Part shown: piece by piece, positions 1 through 8,284 of the stretch
Layout: each line of letters begins with the position of its first letter
Numbering within the stretch: the stretch's first letter is position 1
Assembly: GCF_019711355.1 (NCBI RefSeq)
Contig: NZ_CP081297.1
Location: 2,563,001 to 2,627,000, forward strand
DNA: 64,000 nt
Direction: 5' to 3'
Source of the DNA: Qipengyuania psychrotolerans
Lineage (GTDB): Bacteria > Pseudomonadota > Alphaproteobacteria > Sphingomonadales > Sphingomonadaceae
Notes under the pieces: model-generated
Told to the model about the DNA's origin: nothing
The model's database searches: none
What the model saw: the letters and a program-made list of their open reading frames with translations, nothing else
Made by a program: the position numbers and the translations under genes

Positions 1-156
1 GGAGGGCTGCACCACGTCAATCTCGACGCCATCGACGTGCTCCATCGACTGGCCCTTGTTCCGGTGCGAGCGCGAATTGTAGACCATCGCAATGCGCGGA
101 GCGCCAGAGGCAGGCAGGTGCCCGGCCTCCCCTGCGCTACCGGCGCTATCTCGCAC
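1..156 (-). CDS. N-terminal part of an unidentified protein, possibly diacylglycerol-kinase family (runs off the left edge)
   Basis: An open frame enters from the window edge on the minus strand. Its readable N-terminus contains the stretch PRIAMVYNSRSHRNKGQ, a hydrophobic strand followed by an N-x-R-S loop. This resembles the first strand and nucleotide loop of the diacylglycerol kinase catalytic fold (usual form N-P-x-S-G). An ATG lies at 85-87, but using it would remove half of that strand. The in-frame GTG at 154-156 is therefore the more sensible start, although no ribosome site is visible before it. Only about 50 residues can be read, so the family is a guess. Bases 157-272, between this start and the tRNA, show nothing I can name. 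Confidence 0.42.
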   Translation of the reverse strand, partial: MRDSAGSAGEAGHLPASGAPRIAMVYNSRSHRNKGQSMEHVDGVEIDVVQPS

Positions 157-272
157 AGATCGGTGGTCGTGAATATTACGCTCCGTTGCGGTTCACGAAA
201 AAATCCGGACCTCGATAGTCGAGCGGCACGCTGGCGGCAATGCGTGAGGGGCGGCCTCGATAACCGCGATAA

Positions 273-349
<77 letters not shown>

Positions 350-475
350 CTAGGCCATCACGCATGTGACGATGGGCGCGCTTAGCAAGGGCTTTTGCAC
401 CGGGCCAGAGAAATTTCCCGCCCGGTGCGCTCAGCATTAGTAATTTGGCAAGCCGATCCCGATTACCATCGCTGC

Positions 476-874
476 ATGAACGCGCTCAGCCATGAATTCG
501 ACCTGTCACGCACCACCATGCTGCCGGCGGTGAAACGCGGCGCTGCGCGCGATGCCGACACTACCAAGCTCGCCAGCCAGTGGGATGCCGTCCACGAAGC
601 CGCAGCCGCCATCGGCGTTCTGGCACAACTTGGCCGAGGTGATGAAGACGACGCGGTAAAGGGCCTGCCCGACCGCGCACTGCAGCTTGGCGGCTTCGAA
701 TATGAGATGGTCCTGCGCGGCGTCGATGACCTCGCCGCAGTGATGCAGCCGGGACTGCGCGCATTGCTTGCCCTGAGCGCTCAAGGCCAGGACACCACCA
801 GCGCCGCGCTCACCCTGTGGCAGGAATTCCACAAATCGCGCGATGCCATCATCGGGTTTGCTCCGCTCAATTGA
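476..874 (+). CDS. Hypothetical protein, 132 residues
   Basis: I do not recognise this family. The protein is soluble and mostly helical by appearance, with an N-terminal segment MNALSHEFDLSRTTMLPAVK and a body rich in Ala, Leu and Asp. It has no signal peptide, membrane segment or obvious metal motif. The frame is open further upstream, but the ATG at 476 gives a sensible N-terminus, and the region before it reads like intergenic sequence after the tRNA. It ends 48 bases before the mmcB start on the same strand, so the two may be co-transcribed. Codon use is typical of its neighbours, which supports a real gene. Confidence 0.6.
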   Translation: MNALSHEFDLSRTTMLPAVKRGAARDADTTKLASQWDAVHEAAAAIGVLAQLGRGDEDDAVKGLPDRALQLGGFEYEMVLRGVDDLAAVMQPGLRALLALSAQGQDTTSAALTLWQEFHKSRDAIIGFAPLN

Positions 875-922
875 TGCGGTTCGCGGCTTGACCGCGTTCC
901 CAATTTGTTCCATTTCGGGGTC

Positions 923-1426
923 ATGAGTGATTCCCCGGTTATCGAACCAAGCCCAGCCGTTTCCGGCTCAGAAACCGCCGCCCAGGTCGCGCGCGGCATC
1001 GCGCGGCTGTTTGCACGCAATGATGTCTGGTTGATGCCGGAAATCCCGCTGCGCAATGGCCGAAGGGCGGACCTGATGGGTCTGGATGTCAAAGGCCGGG
1101 TCATCATCGTCGAGATCAAGGTCCAGCGCGGCGATCTGCTGGGTGACGGGAAATGGCCCGATTATCTCGATTATTGCGACCGGTTCTACTGGGGGCTACC
1201 TCCGGCTCTTGATCGCTCACCGCTCGAAGGTGACGGGTATCGTCCCGATTGCTGCGGGATCGTGGTGGCGGATGGATATGACGGCGAAATCGTGCGTCCT
1301 GCCCCGCTCAACCCGCTCGCCGCGGCGCGCCGCAAGGTCGAGGTGGAGCGACTGGCCCGTACCGCCATGCGCCGCATGACCGTTGCAGCCGATCCACACT
1401 GCGCGCCCTGGGGCACCGCCGAATAG
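923..1426 (+). CDS. mmcB: MmcB family DNA repair protein
   Basis: This 167-residue protein matches MmcB (DUF1052), a small alphaproteobacterial protein of the PD-(D/E)XK nuclease fold. In Caulobacter it is part of the SOS-linked DNA-damage response. Visible support is the conserved N-terminal helix (AAQVARGIARLFAR), E40, D50 in GRRADLMG, and the pair E64-x-K66 in IVEIKVQ, which is the catalytic core arrangement of that nuclease superfamily. The aromatic block DYLDYCDRFYWGLP is typical of the family. The ATG at 923 was chosen over an in-frame ATG at 905 because it starts just before the conserved region. Function beyond repair is not visible, and no LexA box was found. Confidence 0.85.
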   Translation: MSDSPVIEPSPAVSGSETAAQVARGIARLFARNDVWLMPEIPLRNGRRADLMGLDVKGRVIIVEIKVQRGDLLGDGKWPDYLDYCDRFYWGLPPALDRSPLEGDGYRPDCCGIVVADGYDGEIVRPAPLNPLAAARRKVEVERLARTAMRRMTVAADPHCAPWGTAE

Positions 1427-1477
1427 AATCGTAGCTGTTATCATTAAGGATCCTGCGGCATAAGCATCGCTGGGACC

Positions 1478-2194
1478 ATGTGGTACGCCATCTTCATTTC
1501 CGCGATTGCCATGACCGGCATAATCGCCCTGCGCTACTTCGCATCAAGCGGAGCGTTTGCGCTCGCCACCAATTTCCGCAAGCCCGGCTACCACTCGAAT
1601 CTCGGGCCGCAGATACGCCGGGAAATCCTCTGGTCGCTCGCGTCGGCAGCGGTCTACGGGATACCGGCAGGGATCGTCGCATGGGGCTGGCAAGAGCGCG
1701 GCTGGACGCAGATCTATACCCAGTGGGACGCGATGCCGCTGTGGTATCTGATTGCTGCGCCGCTCATCTACCTCGTCCTCCATGACACGTGGTTTTACTG
1801 GACCCACCGGCTGATGCACCGGCCAAAGTTGTTCCGGACAATGCACGCGGTCCATCATGCCAGCCGCCCGCCAACCGCCTGGGCCGCCATGAGCTTCCAT
1901 CCGTGGGAAGCGCTTACCGGGGCGATTGTCGTCCCTGCGCTGGTGTTTCTTGTCCCGATCCACATCGCGTCGCTCGGACTGGTCTTGCTGGTTATGACGG
2001 TAATGGGCGTCACCAATCACATGGGCTGGGAGATGTTTCCGCGCCGTCTCGTTCATTCAAGGTTGGGAGGGTGGCTGATAACCGCCAGCCATCATCAACG
2101 TCATCATGAAGAGTACAGATGCAACTACGGCCTATATTTTCGCTTTTGGGACCGTCTGTGCGGAACCGACCGCGGCCTGAGCGAGCGCATATGA
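1478..2194 (+). CDS. Sterol desaturase / fatty acid hydroxylase superfamily membrane protein
   Basis: This 238-residue integral membrane protein carries the eight-histidine diiron signature of the fatty acid hydroxylase superfamily. The clusters are H102-x7-H110-x3-H114 (HDTWFYWTHRLMH), HAVHH at about 123-127, and HHQRHH at 205-210. Hydrophobic segments near residues 3-25, 52-70, 88-103 and 148-180 fit the usual four-helix core in the inner membrane. The family adds hydroxyl groups or double bonds to lipid substrates using O2; the substrate here (lipid or carotenoid) cannot be read. Its stop overlaps the next start as ATGA, so it is translationally coupled to the DUF2141 protein. Confidence 0.85.
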   Translation: MWYAIFISAIAMTGIIALRYFASSGAFALATNFRKPGYHSNLGPQIRREILWSLASAAVYGIPAGIVAWGWQERGWTQIYTQWDAMPLWYLIAAPLIYLVLHDTWFYWTHRLMHRPKLFRTMHAVHHASRPPTAWAAMSFHPWEALTGAIVVPALVFLVPIHIASLGLVLLVMTVMGVTNHMGWEMFPRRLVHSRLGGWLITASHHQRHHEEYRCNYGLYFRFWDRLCGTDRGLSERI

Positions 2195-2646
2195 AACCGC
2201 GCCTTGCCCTTCTTCCACTGGCCGCGCTCGCGCTTGGAGCCGGGGCGCCTTTGCCGTCGGCCAAAGACGGGGCGAGCATCTCCGTTACCGTGACTGATCT
2301 GCGCAATGCCAAGGGCCTGTTACGTGCCTGCATGACAGCCGCGGAAGACGACTTCCCCGAATGCAAGCGAACCGCCAGCGTTCACACGGCCAGCGTCGAC
2401 GCAGCCAAAGGCAGTGTCATTTTCACCTTCGATGATGTGGCCCCCGGCCGCTATGCAATCGCCTTGCTCCATGACGAGAACGCGAACGGCAAGGCCGATC
2501 GTGCGCTGGGCATGATCCCGAAGGAAGGTTTCGGCTTCTCCCGCGACGCCAAGGTCCGCATGGGACCGCCGAAGTTCGACGATGCCGCATTCGACCTTAA
2601 GGGTGATGACAAAGCGATGAGCATCAAGATGCGCTACCTGATCTGA
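2191..2646 (+). CDS. DUF2141 domain secreted protein
   Basis: The 151-residue product begins with a signal peptide (MKPRLALLPLAALALGAGA), so it is exported. The mature part matches the DUF2141 pattern: an N-terminal VTVTDLRNAKGLLRACM, a central FDDVAPGRYAIALLHDENANGKAD and a C-terminal IPKEGFGFSRDAK. This looks like a small beta-sandwich resembling carboxypeptidase regulatory domains. The biochemical role of the family is not established. It overlaps the upstream hydroxylase by four bases, and such pairs of DUF2141 with lipid or carotenoid modification genes suggest an envelope role; that is inference. The segment HDENANGKAD resembles a calcium-binding loop. Confidence 0.8.
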   Translation: MKPRLALLPLAALALGAGAPLPSAKDGASISVTVTDLRNAKGLLRACMTAAEDDFPECKRTASVHTASVDAAKGSVIFTFDDVAPGRYAIALLHDENANGKADRALGMIPKEGFGFSRDAKVRMGPPKFDDAAFDLKGDDKAMSIKMRYLI

Positions 2647-2673
2647 CAGCGCCATGGGCGGCCGGAGCCCGTA

Positions 2674-2688
2674 TTAACCTTAACCTTA
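2674..2688. promoter_or_regulatory. TTAACC tandem motif, possible CtrA-type site
   Basis: The 109-base gap before the PAS gene contains TTAACC repeated head to tail (TTAACCTTAACCTTA), followed by a T-rich run. CtrA in alphaproteobacteria binds TTAA half-sites, often in the form TTAACC. The spacing here (two bases between TTAA units) differs from the classical seven, so this is a candidate only. It lies about 67-81 bases upstream of the ATG at 2755. Confidence 0.3.
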
Positions 2689-2754
2689 TTTTTACTACGC
2701 CTGTCCCATAGCTGACCCTCAATTACGCAACTCGCACTCGGGGGCATTTAAGCG

Positions 2755-4785
2755 ATGGACAGGCTTGGCGGCGCATTTGGCGCGCATGACGCAGAGGACC
2801 ATCTCGACGATTACGTCGATGAGGCCGAAGCGGATCTCGATCCGCCGCCGTCTCCGGTAGGCCAGGATGAACGCCGCATGCAGGTGCGCGCGTACAATCA
2901 TTGGGCGAGCCTGCTCGGCGATGCCGCTTTCCCGCACATCGAAGATCTCGAGCCCGAATTGCTCGACGATTTCGGCCCGTATTCCGTGTTGCTCGATTTT
3001 TCGACCGGGATCGAGAATCCGGCCGTGCGCTTTGTCGGCGATGAACTGCGCAGCGAATGCGATGCCAATGGGCCCATCAACCACCTCGATGATGTTCCTG
3101 CGCGCTCCTTGCTGAGCCGGATTACCGACCATTACATGCAGATCATCGCCAATCAGGCGCCGATCGGCTTCGAAGCGGAATTTGTGAACCAGCGCGGCCA
3201 GACCGTACTGTATCGCGGGATCCTGCTGCCCTATTCCAGCGATGACGAGACGATCGATTTCATTTTCGGCGTGATCAACTGGAAAGAACTGGCCGACGCG
3301 AAAACCGCAGACGAATTGCTGCTCCAGATCGATCAGGCACTGGGCGGCGATGCAGCTGAAGAACCCGCGCAGGAAGCTGAAATAGACGACATGCTCGAAC
3401 TGACGCAGCCGGTCGAAGATCTTTCCGCCGAAACCAGCGGTGACTGGGATGAAGAGGTCGAGGCGCAGGCTGAAGTAGCGGGCGCTGCCTATGACAATGT
3501 ACTGAAACTGGGCGACGCCGAAATGGTCGAAGACGAAGAGCCAAGAGAACTGCCTACACCCGTCTTTGGGCAGAATGCCTACAGTGTATCGGGCGACAAG
3601 CCTGCTCGCCGCGAACGCGGTGTCGATGCGCTGGGCAATCCGATAGGCAGCCTGTTGGCCGATGCGGACTCCGACCCGTCGGATGCCCACGACGACTTCG
3701 ACAGCGCGATGAAGACCGCTGCCGATTACGGTCTGCCCGAATGGGATGAAGACGAACCTTCCGATGGCGACGTCGACGATCTCGTCGATCCGCTGGCAGA
3801 TGAAGAAGTCGGCGGAAGCCTGACCTCATTGGTCAGCCGCGGCGAGCGTTCCAAGAAGACGGTCGACCTCAGTGGCGAGATGCAGGGCTCCACGCCTTTG
3901 CCAAGCCCCTCCGTTCCCAAAGCATACGAACCCGATAACGCGCAGCCCGTCGCTTTCGAGCTGGGCGCCGCATATGAGGCTCCCGCTGCGGAATTCTATC
4001 CTTCAGCTGTTTCGCAAGCAGACGAAGAGGCAGACCTTGCCGAAGAATCGGTTCCGGATGCACCAATCGCAGACGAAGCAGATGAAGAACCTGATGCGTC
4101 CGCGCTCGAGATGCCGCTGGTCGCGGAAGCCGTCGAAGACGCCGCTGTTATCGCCGCTGCTGAAGAGAAGGCGCCCGAAGGCCTCTATGACTGCCTCGCC
4201 GCTGCACGCGAACTCGCTCAGGCCGCGCAGAACACGGAAGATCGCAGCCGAAAGGCGCTCTATGCCGCTGTCGGCCTGGCCTACGATTTCAGCCTGGAAG
4301 CCGTCGAAGCACCGGAAGACTTCCATGAAATCATTTCCGACAACGGACTGACGGTCCAGGATCGCGCGCCGATGACGCCGATCGTGAAGCTGGTATTTGG
4401 TGCCGATTACGACAAGACGCGCCTGACAGAATATGCCGCCGTACTGACCCATGCACACCGCGTTGGCGTCTCTCGCGGCGAACTGGTGAACTACCTTCGC
4501 GCAGCGGAAGGCGGCCTCAAGGGCGTAGTCCAGGCAGAGCGCCGCGCCCGCAAGGAAGAGCAAGGCAAGCCGGTCGAAGACGATGGCACCGGCATTCGTC
4601 CGGCACTGGCCAAGAAATTGCGCATGGTCGAAACATCCCATGTCGCCGATATCGCCGAAGACGGTCCTGAATTTGCACTCGTCATGGTGCGCCGCACCGA
4701 TGAAGGCGAACTGGTCGTAGTCGGCGAACTGGAAGAAGACCGCGTGCTGCTGGAGAAGGCCGCCCGCAAATTGCTCGGCAAATAA
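2755..4785 (+). CDS. Large acidic protein with N-terminal PAS-like domain and conserved-looking C-terminal helical domain
   Basis: I recognise no named family for the whole 676-residue protein. Residues about 40-195 look like a PAS domain: a first strand at GPYSVLLDF, a helical mid part RSLLSRITDHYMQIIA, and final strands in FEAEFVNQRGQTVLYRGILLPYSS and IDFIFGVINWKE. Residues about 197-465 are a long acidic, low-complexity linker rich in Glu, Asp and Ala. Residues about 470-610 form a charged helical region, followed by a small beta segment (FALVMVRR, ELVVVGELE). There is no signal peptide or transmembrane helix, so it should be cytoplasmic. It is monocistronic: a 109-base promoter gap lies before it and a strong hairpin after it. 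PAS of this type often senses polarity or stress ligands, but nothing here shows the output. Confidence 0.6.
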   Translation: MDRLGGAFGAHDAEDHLDDYVDEAEADLDPPPSPVGQDERRMQVRAYNHWASLLGDAAFPHIEDLEPELLDDFGPYSVLLDFSTGIENPAVRFVGDELRSECDANGPINHLDDVPARSLLSRITDHYMQIIANQAPIGFEAEFVNQRGQTVLYRGILLPYSSDDETIDFIFGVINWKELADAKTADELLLQIDQALGGDAAEEPAQEAEIDDMLELTQPVEDLSAETSGDWDEEVEAQAEVAGAAYDNVLKLGDAEMVEDEEPRELPTPVFGQNAYSVSGDKPARRERGVDALGNPIGSLLADADSDPSDAHDDFDSAMKTAADYGLPEWDEDEPSDGDVDDLVDPLADEEVGGSLTSLVSRGERSKKTVDLSGEMQGSTPLPSPSVPKAYEPDNAQPVAFELGAAYEAPAAEFYPSAVSQADEEADLAEESVPDAPIADEADEEPDASALEMPLVAEAVEDAAVIAAAEEKAPEGLYDCLAAARELAQAAQNTEDRSRKALYAAVGLAYDFSLEAVEAPEDFHEIISDNGLTVQDRAPMTPIVKLVFGADYDKTRLTEYAAVLTHAHRVGVSRGELVNYLRAAEGGLKGVVQAERRARKEEQGKPVEDDGTGIRPALAKKLRMVETSHVADIAEDGPEFALVMVRRTDEGELVVVGELEEDRVLLEKAARKLLGK

Positions 4786-4822
4786 GCGCCTGTAATAAGT
4801 CTTTGAGACAAGCTTGAATTAC

Positions 4823-4852
4823 ATGGGCCATGCGCGCTAGCGCGTGGCCCAT
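4823..4852 (+). terminator. Strong hairpin after the PAS gene that covers the start codon of the next gene
   Basis: ATGGGCCA at 4823-4830 pairs with TGGCCCAT at 4845-4852. The inner stem TGCGC/GCGCG continues it with one G-T pair to a GCTA tetraloop, giving about 13 base pairs. No T-run follows, so a classical intrinsic terminator is not certain. The 3' arm contains the first two bases of the ATG at 4851 and could also limit translation of the App1 gene. Confidence 0.55.
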
Positions 4853-5954
4853 GCCATTTCTGCCAACCGCACCCGTTCGCATCCAGCCCTATTTCGGATA
4901 CCGGAACCAGGATCGGTTGTTCATCACCGCTCGCGCGCTGCGATCGCGCGAAGGTAAATTCGTGAAATCGGGCAAGTGGCGCGCAATGCGCACAATGATG
5001 GCCCAGTTTGCCAGCCACGAAGTCGAAGGGCTGCCGGTGCAACTGGAACTTGCCGCGCCGGGCCAGGACAGTCGCCGTCATCAGTCCATCACCAACAAGG
5101 AAGGCTTCGTCCATTTCGACATCCCGCTGGATGGCGAGTGGCCCTATGCCGAGCGTCCCGAATGGGAAACCGTCAGCTTTCACTGGACGAATGGCGAAGG
5201 CGAGCACTGCCTGGACGGCCACGTCCTTGCCCCGGGCCGCACCAGCGGACTGGGGGTCATTTCCGATATCGACGACACGATCATAGAAACGGGCATTACG
5301 GGCAATTTCAGGGCTGTAATGCGCAACTGGCGGCGGGTTCTGATGGAGATGCCGGAAGAACGACTGCTAGTCCCCGGGGCGGATGTCTTTTACAGCGCGC
5401 TTGGCGGGGGCGAAGATTTCAAGGCATCTTCGGGTCACGCTGGCGACCATCAGAAGGCTTCGCTCAGGCCGTTCTTCTACGTGTCATCCAGCCCGTGGAA
5501 CCTGTTTTCATACCTCGTCACCTACATGAAGGTACGGGGCCTGCCGCTCGGCCCGATCATGCTGCGTGACTGGGGTTTCAACCGCGAGACCTTCGGTTCA
5601 TCCAGTCACGGAGCGCACAAGCGCGCGGCAATCGATGGTATCCTCGCCACATATCCCGACATGAAATTCGCGATGATCGGCGACGATTCGCAAGGCGACC
5701 TTACCGCATTTGCCGATGTTGCCATCAGCAATCCCGGCCGTGTCCGGGCAGTTTTCATCCGCAAAGTGGGTGAGGCAATGAGCCCGGAAGAGCTGGCTGC
5801 AAAAGCTTCGCTGGAAGCTGCCAAAATTCCGCTATGGCTGGGCGATGGCTACGACGAGGGCCATAAGTTCCTTGGCTCGATTGGCCTGCTCGACGACGAC
5901 GAAGCCGCCAGCATCATCGATACGGTCGGCAAGCAACAGGATGAGGCGGTATGA
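4851..5954 (+). CDS. App1-family phosphatidate phosphatase (DUF2183)
   Basis: The 367-residue protein has the App1/DUF2183 catalytic signature DIDDT at residues 139-143 (HAD-type D-x-D-x-T). Further HAD motifs follow: FYVSSSPWNL near 208 (motif with the essential Ser) and MIGDDSQGD near 275 (acidic motif). The N-terminal part (VRIQPYFGYRNQDRLFITARAL) is the beta domain seen in App1 proteins. The family dephosphorylates phosphatidic acid to diacylglycerol in yeast; bacterial substrates are inferred. Another ATG lies in frame at 4830, but it falls inside the hairpin arm, so 4851 is preferred. The gene overlaps the following hydrolase by ATGA, starting a run of coupled genes. Confidence 0.82.
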   Translation: MPFLPTAPVRIQPYFGYRNQDRLFITARALRSREGKFVKSGKWRAMRTMMAQFASHEVEGLPVQLELAAPGQDSRRHQSITNKEGFVHFDIPLDGEWPYAERPEWETVSFHWTNGEGEHCLDGHVLAPGRTSGLGVISDIDDTIIETGITGNFRAVMRNWRRVLMEMPEERLLVPGADVFYSALGGGEDFKASSGHAGDHQKASLRPFFYVSSSPWNLFSYLVTYMKVRGLPLGPIMLRDWGFNRETFGSSSHGAHKRAAIDGILATYPDMKFAMIGDDSQGDLTAFADVAISNPGRVRAVFIRKVGEAMSPEELAAKASLEAAKIPLWLGDGYDEGHKFLGSIGLLDDDEAASIIDTVGKQQDEAV

Positions 5955-6874
5955 GGACTTCGATGGCTATTCTTACAACTCTTCTCGGCCTCGGCCTGAT
6001 CGGCGCCGGAGCGATGCTGATTGCCGTCAAGCGCAACGGTCCTGCCGTACTCGACACTGTCGACAGGCTGGCCGGCCCCTCGCATGACGTAGAACTGGTG
6101 CACCGCGCCAGTTATGGCGACAATCCGAGCCAGAAGCTGCTCGTTTACCGGAGCGGGTCTGCACAGGAACCGCAGCCGGTGTTCGTTTTCTTCCATGGCG
6201 GCGCATGGGCGCACGGCGATCCCGACGATTACGGTTTCGTGGCCCGGAACATGGCTGCACAAGGCTATGTCGTGGTGCTCGGCGGATACCGCCTCAACGA
6301 AGCCGGCCGCTATCCCGCAATGCTGCAAGACACCGCCGCGACCGTCGCCTGGGTTCATGAAAACATCGCGGGGCACGGCGGCGATCCCGGCCGGATCGTC
6401 CTGTCCGGGCATTCCGCTGGAGCCTACAATGCGGTTCAAGTCGCGTTGGAAGATCGCTGGCTCGAAGAAGCGGGCGCCCCCTCCGGCGCAGTGCGCGGAG
6501 TAGTCGGCCTCTCGGGTCCGTATGACTTCTACCCCTTTGATACCGACCGCAGCCGCGCCGCCTTCGGCAGTGTCGGCGCGGGCGCGGAAAGCCAGCCGGT
6601 TGCGCATACCAGCGCAGATGCCCCGCCCATGCTGCTGGTTCACGGGGAAGCCGATACGGTCGTGAAAATCCGCAATTCGCAGGCATTGGCCGCACAGCTG
6701 CAGGAGGCAGGAGCATCCGTCGAAACGCTCTACCTGCCCGGCAAGACTCATAACGACCCATTGCTGGCACTGACCAATCCATGGCGCCGCGATCCGCTGG
6801 TGTTTGACCGGATCGCGCAATTCCTTCGCCTCAACGCATCGCTTTCAGTTCCGGTTCAGGCCAAAAACCCCTAA
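5951..6874 (+). CDS. Alpha/beta hydrolase, carboxylesterase type, membrane-anchored
   Basis: This 307-residue esterase has the oxyanion motif HGGAW at about 82-86, the nucleophile elbow G-H-S-A-G at about 152-156 and an acid in HGEADTVV near 230. The histidine is in GKTHND near 265. Together they form the Ser-Asp-His triad of the hormone-sensitive-lipase-like/BD-FAE group. A hydrophobic N-terminus (MAILTTLLGLGLIGAGAMLI) looks like an uncleaved anchor, placing the catalytic domain in the periplasm. The start overlaps the App1 stop by four bases and its own stop overlaps the M48 start by one. Co-expression with a lipid phosphatase and a chaperone-protease is therefore likely. The substrate is unknown. 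Confidence 0.85.
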   Translation: MRTSMAILTTLLGLGLIGAGAMLIAVKRNGPAVLDTVDRLAGPSHDVELVHRASYGDNPSQKLLVYRSGSAQEPQPVFVFFHGGAWAHGDPDDYGFVARNMAAQGYVVVLGGYRLNEAGRYPAMLQDTAATVAWVHENIAGHGGDPGRIVLSGHSAGAYNAVQVALEDRWLEEAGAPSGAVRGVVGLSGPYDFYPFDTDRSRAAFGSVGAGAESQPVAHTSADAPPMLLVHGEADTVVKIRNSQALAAQLQEAGASVETLYLPGKTHNDPLLALTNPWRRDPLVFDRIAQFLRLNASLSVPVQAKNP

Positions 6875-8268
6875 TGGGGTCCGGCATGCGTCTGCTCTCC
6901 CATCTTTTCGCCGCTCTGGCGCTGGCCGTACTTGCTGCGCAACCGGCGGCCGCCCAGTCGGTATTGCGCGATGCTGAGACCGAAGCATTCCTCAACGACA
7001 TTGCCGATCCGCTGGTCGAGGCTTCGGGTCTTGCGCCCGGCAATGTCGAGATCGTGCTGATCAACGACCCTTCGATCAACGCTTTCGTGGCCGGCGGACA
7101 GGCGGTTTACATCCATAGCGGCTTGATCGATGCGGCAGATACCGCGAACGAAGTTCAAGGCGTAATCGCGCATGAACTTGGCCACATCACCGGCGGCCAC
7201 GTGATCCGCAGCGGCGAAGGGTATTCGCAGGCCAATGGCATTTCGATCCTGTCCATGCTGGCCGGACTGGGTGCAGCATTGGCCGGGGCGGGCGACGCCG
7301 CGATGGGGATCATGATGGCCGGCCAGACCGCTGCCCTGAGTTCGATCCTGTCGTTTTCCCGCACCCAGGAAGCCGCCGCCGATGCGGCAGGCGCCGAATA
7401 TCTTTCGAACGCTGGTATTTCCGGCCGCGGTTCGCTCGAGTTTTTCGGCAAGCTGCTGAATCAGGAAACTCGCCGCGGCTTCCGCCAGGATGACGAGGCC
7501 GGTTTCTGGCGCACTCACCCGCTCTCGGGGGACCGGATCAACAATCTGCGCGCGGTCTATGAAACGGATCCCGCGTGGAACGAGCCCAGCGATCCTGCGA
7601 TCGAAGCCCGTTTCCAGCGCATCAAGGCCAAGCTGATGGGCTATGTCGCAAAGCCTGAATTTACCCTGCGCGACTATCCCGAGACCGACCTGTCGACCCC
7701 GGCGCTGATTGCCCGCGCCTATGCCTATCACAAGCAAGCAAAGATGGCTGAAGCGCTGGATGCCGCAGATGCACTCATCGCACGTGACCCTCAGGATCCC
7801 TATTTCCTGGAACTCAAAGGTCAGGTCCTGCTGGAATCCGGCCGCGTCGAGGAGGCTCTTGATCCACTGCGGCAAGCGACTGAATTGAGCCGCTCGGAAC
7901 CGCTCATCGCCTCGCTTTTCGGCCATGCGCTGATCGCCACCGAGGACAAGGCCAATTTCGAAGAAGCCGAGCGTGTGCTTCGCTCATCGGTCGCACGCGA
8001 TCGTTACAATCCGTTCGCCTGGTACCAGCTCGGCGTCGTTTATGCGCAGCGAGGTGATATGCCGCGGGCAAGGCTCGCGACGGCGGAACAACAGGTCATG
8101 AAACGGGAATATGTCCTCGCCTTGCGTAGCGCGGCTGCCGCAGAAGCGGGCCTGCCTACAGGCTCGCCGGATTGGCTGCGGGCACAGGATATCGGCTTTC
8201 AGGCGCGTGCGCTGATCGAACAACAATGCGAGATGCGCGACAAGCGAAACTGCCAGTCGCGGCGTTAA
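6874..8268 (+). CDS. Periplasmic M48 metallopeptidase with TPR repeats (BepA-like)
   Basis: The 464-residue product starts with a signal peptide ending near AAQPAAAQ. The zinc motif HELGH lies at about residues 98-103 (IAHELGHITGGH), with the third ligand in the EAAADAAG segment about 65 residues later. The C-terminal half (about 275-420) holds TPR-like helical pairs such as ALDAADALIARDPQDPYFLELKGQVLLESGRVEEAL. This architecture matches BepA/YfgC, which helps assemble or degrade outer-membrane proteins such as LptD. The start codon overlaps the preceding stop (TAATG); an ATG four codons on is an alternative. Only 16 bases separate it from the thiol oxidoreductase, consistent with a shared role in outer-membrane protein folding. 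Confidence 0.88.
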   Translation: MGSGMRLLSHLFAALALAVLAAQPAAAQSVLRDAETEAFLNDIADPLVEASGLAPGNVEIVLINDPSINAFVAGGQAVYIHSGLIDAADTANEVQGVIAHELGHITGGHVIRSGEGYSQANGISILSMLAGLGAALAGAGDAAMGIMMAGQTAALSSILSFSRTQEAAADAAGAEYLSNAGISGRGSLEFFGKLLNQETRRGFRQDDEAGFWRTHPLSGDRINNLRAVYETDPAWNEPSDPAIEARFQRIKAKLMGYVAKPEFTLRDYPETDLSTPALIARAYAYHKQAKMAEALDAADALIARDPQDPYFLELKGQVLLESGRVEEALDPLRQATELSRSEPLIASLFGHALIATEDKANFEEAERVLRSSVARDRYNPFAWYQLGVVYAQRGDMPRARLATAEQQVMKREYVLALRSAAAAEAGLPTGSPDWLRAQDIGFQARALIEQQCEMRDKRNCQSRR

Positions 8269-8284
8269 GGGTGGGAATACAGAT

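Noticed and set aside
2719..3690. Minus-strand open frame over the 5' half of the PAS gene
   Set aside because: Composition is the mirror image of the plus-strand coding; no start signals or domain.
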